This document shows, one piece after another, positions 58,287 to 64,000 of a stretch of DNA of 64,000 nt. Source of the DNA: Bacteroidales bacterium (GTDB lineage: Bacteria; Bacteroidota; Bacteroidia; Bacteroidales; F082); the NCBI GenBank assembly GCA_017539045.1, contig JAFYHS010000012.1, positions 1 through 64,000 of the forward strand, written 5' to 3'. Made by a program: the position numbers and the translations under genes. The notes beneath the pieces were generated by a model. That model saw nothing but the letters and a program-made list of their open reading frames with translations, had not been told where the DNA came from and did not search any database. Every line of letters starts with the position of its first letter. The first letter of the stretch is position 1.

Positions 58287-61262
58287 ATGAATACGAAAAG
58301 GAATACTTGGGGGTGGATTATTTTGGGGTTGGCGCTCCTCGTACTTCTCATTACAGGAGCAGGAGCATATTTTCTTTCCCAAACCCGAATTACAGCACGT
58401 CTGGTGCAACACTCCGTCAAAAAGGCACAAAACGAGATCGAGGCCGTAATGGCAACCGCCACCGATTTCACAGAATATGAAAAACACAATGTCGGCATCT
58501 ATGCCTTCATTAATGACTCACTCGTGTTCTGGAACAACAACGCAGTGGGGCCAAAACTCATCAAACGAAAGGTGAAAGCCAATTGCGATACCATTTGCAA
58601 CCTACTTACTGGCGATTATTATGTGAAATCGTTTGAAAAAGGACCATTCCAATGCTATGCATTCAAAATCCTCAATACAACATATAAACTTGAAAACGAT
58701 TATTTTAGAAACAGATTCGTAGCGAACAAACTCATCCTAAACAAAGTGCAGTTGGGTACAAACGAAGGGTACGAAATCGTTTCTAATCAAGGCAAACTGC
58801 TAACACAAGCAAAGATAGAACAACGAAAAGGAATAGATCCGATATATAAGAAAGGATTGATCATCTTCGAATGCATTTTAGTGCTCATTGGTCTGGCCTT
58901 ATTGCTAACAAAAAGATCGGAGAAAAGCATTGGCAAACATGGGGTCGAGAAAGGCCTAGTACTAATCATAATACTCGCCATAGGACTTACCTATCTCTAT
59001 AACGCCATCCAAACAAAACGAGAGAACCAAGAGATGGTGAAAACGGCGGAATCGCTACTGGAGAAAAGAGACATACAATTTGAAACGTCATACAGCCAGT
59101 TTGAAAAACAATTGAAGGCCGATACCAACCTACGCGCCATGGTGTTTGACCAAAGCAACGTCCTTAACGACGTCATCTTAGGGTACTGCAAGGAATTACT
59201 CTTTGACGACAACATGAAAGAGTACATCACCACAGTGACGGTATGCGAACCAAACGAAGAGATCACCATTCAACCCGAGGGCTACGTGACAGAATGTGAG
59301 ACCTACTTCAACGAAAAGATAAGCAACAATAAGCAAACCAGGGTAGCTAGTGAACTCTATGTGATGGATTATTACACCTTGGATCCTAGTTATCTGGCCA
59401 AGATAAAAATCAATTCGAGTGACACCGTACAGCAACGAACACTCTATTTCGAGTTCTACAAACCCATTGCACCCGAAGGATTCGGCTTCCCGCAACTCCT
59501 GAAAGAGGACAACACGCAAAAACCCTACGACTATTCGGTGGCAAACTACCGCGACAATATCCTGACCTACAAATATGGTCGCTACATCTATCCCAACTTC
59601 CTCAATAGCATGAAAGTAAGGGATAAAGAAATCAGTACAGAAGGCGGATATAAACACTACGCCATTCATAAGGACAGCAACAGCGCCTTGCTCATCAGCA
59701 AACCCAAAAAGGAGAAATCAGCCATCATAGCGCCGTTCGCATTGTTTTTCTTGGGATTGCTACTTCCTTTCCTTTTCATCTTATGGCTAATTAGACCGCA
59801 TAAACACAACAAATGGAAAGATAGAAGTTTCAGTCAACGCTTGCGAACCTTGGTACTCCTTACTTTAGGCATTTCATTTTTAGCGATTGGCCCGGTGACA
59901 GTACTTTATATGCGAAGCGTATACAACCAAAAGACAGCAGCGGCACAATATGAGACCACCAGAACGGTAGGCCAAGAAATGACGAACGATTTGGATTTAG
60001 CAACCCTTGTCGACAAAGGCACAAGAAATACATGGAATGAGATTCTTCAGCATTATGCTGCAACGTTTTTCACCGACCTCAACTTGTACGACTTGACCGG
60101 AAAACTGATTGCCACCACACGACAAGAAGTATACGAACTCACGCTGCAAGCACCCATCATTAATGCGGAGGCTTTCCAAAACATGGCGCGTAATAAGAAC
60201 CTGTACTATACGCACAAGGAATACCTCGGAAAAGGACAATACGAATCAGCCTACATTCCATTAACTGACGACCACGGCAACACGTTGGCCTATCTCAACA
60301 CACCTTATTTCACGAGTGCCATCGACCTTCACAACGAAATCAAGAATTTCATTCTGACCTATATCAACATCATCCTCATTCTTTTAGGCGTAGCTCTGTT
60401 TTTCATACTAAGGATAACGAGGCGTTTGACCCAACCTTTAGCCCTGATACAAAACAAAATGGGCGATATCAAAATCGACCAGCGAAACGAGCCTATCGAA
60501 TGGAAAGGCGACGACGAGATAGGCGCCTTAGTCAAACAGTACAACCAACTTATTGTTGAACTGGAAAAGAGCGCGGCTGAGTTGAAACGAACTACGGCCG
60601 AGTCGGCATGGCGTGGCGTGGCACGGCAGGTAGCCCACGAAATCAAGAACTCGCTGACGCCAATGAGGCTTAGCGTGCAACTGTTGCAACACAACATTGA
60701 AAACGGCAAAGCGACGCCCGAACAGATACAACGCACCACCAACACGCTCATCGAGCAGATTGACGCCTTGTCCGACATTGCCTCATCATTCTCAACCTAT
60801 GCCAAACTACCCGAAAACCATCCGGCACCTTTGGATTTGGCAGAACTGGTGGGTAATGTCGTCAACCTGTACGACAATGCCGAAAACATCAAGTTCAACT
60901 ACGAATACGACGAGTCGACAGACCATACCTTCAATGGCGACAAGACCAACCTCAATAGCGCCGTCAGCAACCTTGTGAAAAACTCCGTCCAGGCCATTGG
61001 CTCTAAACCCGACGGGCAGATTGACGTCGCGCTGAAATCAACAGCAAAGGCTTTCACCATTAGCGTGAAAGACAACGGCAAGGGTATCAAGGACGAGGAC
61101 AAAGGACAAATCTTCTTGCCCAACTTCACCACCAAGACTGGAGGCTCGGGCGTGGGCCTCTCGCTGACCTACAACATCGTACAGGCCGCAGGCGGAACCA
61201 TCTCCTTCAAGAGCCAAGAAGGGGAGGGGGCAGAGTTCGTTATTGAATTACCAAAACAATAA
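58287..61262 (+). CDS. Large membrane sensor histidine kinase, NtrY-like
   Basis: A 991-residue sensor. Multiple TMs: near residues 8-30, 190-212, 225-245, 480-500, 520-545 and 695-715, with two extracytoplasmic regions. A HAMP domain (about 715-770, RITRRLTQPLALIQNKMGD) precedes HisKA (His784 in VAHEIKNSLTPM) and HATPase (NLVKNSVQAI, DNGKGI, GGSGVGLSLTYNIV). The layout resembles NtrY-type kinases. No response regulator gene adjoins, so partner elsewhere. Ligand unknown. Confidence 0.92.
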   Translation: MNTKRNTWGWIILGLALLVLLITGAGAYFLSQTRITARLVQHSVKKAQNEIEAVMATATDFTEYEKHNVGIYAFINDSLVFWNNNAVGPKLIKRKVKANCDTICNLLTGDYYVKSFEKGPFQCYAFKILNTTYKLENDYFRNRFVANKLILNKVQLGTNEGYEIVSNQGKLLTQAKIEQRKGIDPIYKKGLIIFECILVLIGLALLLTKRSEKSIGKHGVEKGLVLIIILAIGLTYLYNAIQTKRENQEMVKTAESLLEKRDIQFETSYSQFEKQLKADTNLRAMVFDQSNVLNDVILGYCKELLFDDNMKEYITTVTVCEPNEEITIQPEGYVTECETYFNEKISNNKQTRVASELYVMDYYTLDPSYLAKIKINSSDTVQQRTLYFEFYKPIAPEGFGFPQLLKEDNTQKPYDYSVANYRDNILTYKYGRYIYPNFLNSMKVRDKEISTEGGYKHYAIHKDSNSALLISKPKKEKSAIIAPFALFFLGLLLPFLFILWLIRPHKHNKWKDRSFSQRLRTLVLLTLGISFLAIGPVTVLYMRSVYNQKTAAAQYETTRTVGQEMTNDLDLATLVDKGTRNTWNEILQHYAATFFTDLNLYDLTGKLIATTRQEVYELTLQAPIINAEAFQNMARNKNLYYTHKEYLGKGQYESAYIPLTDDHGNTLAYLNTPYFTSAIDLHNEIKNFILTYINIILILLGVALFFILRITRRLTQPLALIQNKMGDIKIDQRNEPIEWKGDDEIGALVKQYNQLIVELEKSAAELKRTTAESAWRGVARQVAHEIKNSLTPMRLSVQLLQHNIENGKATPEQIQRTTNTLIEQIDALSDIASSFSTYAKLPENHPAPLDLAELVGNVVNLYDNAENIKFNYEYDESTDHTFNGDKTNLNSAVSNLVKNSVQAIGSKPDGQIDVALKSTAKAFTISVKDNGKGIKDEDKGQIFLPNFTTKTGGSGVGLSLTYNIVQAAGGTISFKSQEGEGAEFVIELPKQ

Positions 61263-61268
61263 ACTATT

Positions 61269-62741
61269 ATGAAAAAACTATTATTCCTTCTGCTTTTGGC
61301 CTGCGTCCTCGCATCATGTGCGAGTCATCGCCTTACAAACGCTGAAAAATACCCTGCTTTATCGGGAATGATAAATGCGTATTATTATCGTTATTATGAA
61401 TATCCCAGTTCCGCTGATGAACTAATAACTTTTACAAATGTATACAGAGAATATTGGAGCAAAGAATCGGTAAAAGACAGTATAGAGACCACGCTGAACC
61501 ATCTTCAAAAAGAAAAAGAAAAACTATTATGGCACTGCAACAAGACGTATCCATGGGAAGAAACGGATTTGACCATTCTTTCCAATAACGATACCATCTT
61601 GAAAGATTCATATCCGTTTGAAAGTATTGTAGCAGAAAATGGTTTTGTCGTTAAACTTGGCAGAAATTTCACAGGATTGTCATGGGGAGATTTATTGGAC
61701 TTATATATTAAAGATTATTTCAAGTTTCCTAATTCTCTCGAGGACTTGATCGAGTATTCACGAGTGCAAGACTTGATTGACATAGACACGCAACCTATCG
61801 ACAAAAGCAGTGAAGGCATAGGGGTGTTTGGTTATTACGAAAATCTGTGTGATGCTGCGGCATTTCGCTATTTCTTGAACCATCTTGATGAAATGGTTTG
61901 GCATAGTTATGATACTTCTTTGTTGATTATGGTAAATACAGATACCATTTTTTTCGATTACATTGCTCCAGATTGTCCGTGTCACTCTTATGATTATATT
62001 CCTTGGGATATGCAAATGTTTACTCCAAGGTTTTATGATTTGGAGGGCCATATCGAAAAGCATTATATTGACGATTTCTTAACAAGGGAGTTTAGAAATA
62101 AAACACTCAGATATTTTAGAATACTGTATCCTTTAGAAGTGAATACAAATTATTACAATAATTTTCATTTTCTTCAATACACCCAAAACGAAGGTCTTTC
62201 TGTCCTCTGCAAAGATGATGATATGAATCCTAACACTGAGTATTTCAAGCATCTGGAACGATATGTAAAATCATTTGCGGAAAAGAACAAGTTTGGAAAA
62301 ATAGTTTTCGTTGCTCCTGAACTTAATGACACCGAGATTAGTGAAAGAAATGTCATACGGATTTATTTAGACGGGAATAACAAAATACTTGTTAATGGCA
62401 AGGAAACCCAATTGGAAGAATTAAAGGGTATAGTAAAGAACTTCATAACACCGCATCCAGACGATGACACGGCTCCTGAAGTTGAATGGAAAACATTTGA
62501 CCTTATAGGTTCCATCCAGGTTTCAAAAGGGATAGTGTTTTTCGATACCAATAGAAATGCAAAATATGCAATATACCTTGATGTCCAAAAAGAGGTACTA
62601 CAATCTTTTAATGAATTAAAAGAAGAGTTGTCAATAAAGACATTTCAAAAATCATACGACAAACTTGATGAAGAACAGACTAAAAACATCAATAACGCCG
62701 TTCCAATAAGAATCTTAGAAGACATCTTTGAAGAACTGTAA
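61269..62741 (+). CDS. Lipoprotein of 490 residues, unknown
   Basis: Begins MKKLLFLLLLACVLASC, a lipoprotein signal. The mature part is alpha/beta, rich in Tyr, Asn and Asp, and contains ATP- or metal-like motifs nowhere obvious. It is markedly AT-rich, in contrast with the flanking kinase and flippase genes. The start lies 6 bp after the kinase stop, so it may be co-transcribed with it. Family not recognised. Foreign origin is possible but not proven. Confidence 0.65.
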   Translation: MKKLLFLLLLACVLASCASHRLTNAEKYPALSGMINAYYYRYYEYPSSADELITFTNVYREYWSKESVKDSIETTLNHLQKEKEKLLWHCNKTYPWEETDLTILSNNDTILKDSYPFESIVAENGFVVKLGRNFTGLSWGDLLDLYIKDYFKFPNSLEDLIEYSRVQDLIDIDTQPIDKSSEGIGVFGYYENLCDAAAFRYFLNHLDEMVWHSYDTSLLIMVNTDTIFFDYIAPDCPCHSYDYIPWDMQMFTPRFYDLEGHIEKHYIDDFLTREFRNKTLRYFRILYPLEVNTNYYNNFHFLQYTQNEGLSVLCKDDDMNPNTEYFKHLERYVKSFAEKNKFGKIVFVAPELNDTEISERNVIRIYLDGNNKILVNGKETQLEELKGIVKNFITPHPDDDTAPEVEWKTFDLIGSIQVSKGIVFFDTNRNAKYAIYLDVQKEVLQSFNELKEELSIKTFQKSYDKLDEEQTKNINNAVPIRILEDIFEEL

Positions 62742-62759
62742 TACAAACCTAATTAATCT

Positions 62760-64000
62760 ATGGCAGAAAACAGATTAGGATCACTAGCGAAGCAAACCGC
62801 CATTTATGGCTTGAGCAGCATTGTCGGCAGGTTCTTGAACTACCTGCTCGTGCCCCTTTATACCTATAAAATATGCGCTGAGGCCGGTGGCCCTGCCGCC
62901 TACGGTCTTGTCACCAACTTTTACGCCTATACTGCTTTGCTTTTGGTCATCCTGACCTTCGGCATGGAGACCACCTTCTTCCGTTTTGCCAACAAAGAGG
63001 GCGCCGATCCCAACAAGACCTTCTCGACAGCCGGCATAGCGGTAGGTTTTGTGTCCTTGGTGTTCATCATTTTGGTCAGCATTTTCTTGAAACCCATCTC
63101 CAACGCGATGCATTATGCCGAACATCCCGAGTTTGTGGAGATTATGGCGATCATCGTGGGTTTAGATGCCTTCCAGGCCATTCTTTTTGCCCGTCTTAGA
63201 TACGAGAACCGTCCCATCAAATTCGCCGCCTTGAAGCTGTTGTTCATTTTCATGAACATCGGGATGAACCTGTTCATCTTCCTGCTGGCACCAAAGTTGA
63301 AAGTCAGTTGTCCCAGTTTGATGGGCTGGTATGAAAACGCTTATCAAGTCGGCTATATTTTCTTTGTTAACCTGATCTGCACCTGTTTGATCACGCTCGG
63401 CTTCATCCCCGAACTGAAAAAGCTGCGTTATGGTCTCGACAAGGACTTGCTAAAACGGATGTTGCGTTATACTTGGCCGCTGTTGCTCTTGGGTTTGGCG
63501 GGCATTCTCAACCAGGTGGCCGACAAAATTTGTTACCGTTACATCATTCCCACCAAGGAAGGCGATGCCCAACTGGGCATCTATGGCGCTTGCGTGAAAA
63601 TCGCGATGATTATGGCAATGATCACACAAGCTTTCCGCTATGCTTACGAACCTTTCGTCTTTGGTGGCAAACGCGACGAAAAGGACAAAGAAGCCCAAGC
63701 CAAGGTAATGAAGTATTTCATCATCTTCACGCTGTTTGCATTTCTCGCCGTGGTGATGTACATGCCCATCTTGAAGCACATCATCAAGAGTGACTATTGG
63801 GAAGGCCTGCGCGTGGTGCCCATCGTGATGATGGCCGAAATCTTCATGGGCATTTATTTCAACCTCTCGTTCTGGTACAAACTCATCGACGAGACCTGGT
63901 GGGGTGCCATCTTCTCAGCTATCGGTTGTGCGGTATTGCTCGCCATCAACTTCATCTTTGTACCCAAATACAGTTATATGGCCTGTGCCTGGGGCGGCTT
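62760..64000 (+). CDS. Polysaccharide flippase (Wzx/MATE-like), 3' end cut by window
   Basis: The frame starts at ATG 62760 (MAENRLGSLAKQTAIYGLSS) and is open to the window end, about 413 codons. Many TM segments are visible (LLLVILTFGMETTFFRFANK, VGFVSLVFIILVSIFL, LLFIFMNIGMNLFIFLLA, ILNQVADKICYRYIIP). The pattern fits polysaccharide biosynthesis or lipid-linked oligosaccharide flippases of the Wzx/MurJ superfamily (oligosaccharide flippase). It would move O-antigen or exopolysaccharide units over the inner membrane. GC content rises again compared with the preceding lipoprotein gene. Confidence 0.85.
   Translation, partial: MAENRLGSLAKQTAIYGLSSIVGRFLNYLLVPLYTYKICAEAGGPAAYGLVTNFYAYTALLLVILTFGMETTFFRFANKEGADPNKTFSTAGIAVGFVSLVFIILVSIFLKPISNAMHYAEHPEFVEIMAIIVGLDAFQAILFARLRYENRPIKFAALKLLFIFMNIGMNLFIFLLAPKLKVSCPSLMGWYENAYQVGYIFFVNLICTCLITLGFIPELKKLRYGLDKDLLKRMLRYTWPLLLLGLAGILNQVADKICYRYIIPTKEGDAQLGIYGACVKIAMIMAMITQAFRYAYEPFVFGGKRDEKDKEAQAKVMKYFIIFTLFAFLAVVMYMPILKHIIKSDYWEGLRVVPIVMMAEIFMGIYFNLSFWYKLIDETWWGAIFSAIGCAVLLAINFIFVPKYSYMACAWGG

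Overview
The window looks like a chromosomal segment of an uncultured Bacteroidales (Bacteroidota). Several promoters have the phylum's -7 box (TAnnTTTG), with no sigma70-like -35/-10 pairs noticed. Five genes encode secreted proteins ending in type IX secretion system (T9SS) type A sorting domains. There are many lipoproteins, a TonB-dependent receptor, a BlaI/M56-TonB pair, a RprY-like regulator, and phosphate butyryltransferase plus butyrate kinase. Base composition is near 50% GC. More AT-rich islands coincide with orphan lipoproteins, a GxxExxY cassette and the region from the 3' half of mnmG onward. No insertion sequence, prophage or CRISPR array was found.

Layout. 1-4.7 kb: an arginine/polyamine-flavoured locus with a deoxyhypusine synthase-like gene, an arginase-fold protein lacking metal ligands, and a secreted peptidylarginine deiminase of the Porphyromonas PPAD type. 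4.9-11.0 kb: a tripartite RND efflux operon led by a small lipoprotein. 11.1-19.2 kb: DUF2147 protein, a 53-residue small gene, pgi, a response regulator, two T9SS cargo proteins plus a collapsed remnant, and a serine hydrolase. 19.3-25.5 kb: DEAD-box helicase, GxxExxY protein, menA and a T9SS Omp28-like protein. 25.5-33.4 kb: argF, orphan membrane and lipoproteins, DUF3109, comF, and buk-ptb for butyrate. 32.8-37.9 kb: a tightly overlapping operon of uncharacterised exported proteins, including a large LRR protein with repeated tryptophan modules. 38-51 kb: RNA cyclic phosphodiesterase, M14 peptidase, ROK kinase, Sel1 lipoprotein, TonB receptor with an HYC-type metal-site protein, nitroreductase, T9SS cargo, M56-TonB/BlaI and an LRR lipoprotein. 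51.3-64 kb: tRNA-Thr, DUF4175 protein, ybeY, mnmG, a methyltransferase, a large sensor kinase, an unknown lipoprotein and a partial flippase.

The most notable signals are the PPAD-like enzyme with all catalytic and substrate-binding residues at almost the same numbering as PPAD, the uncharacterised LRR operon, two parS-like palindromes just upstream of mnmG and of the next gene, and a rich set of dispersed palindromic repeats. Some of these repeats lie inside coding sequence or supply the ends of genes. Family names come from reading motifs by eye; no database search was run.
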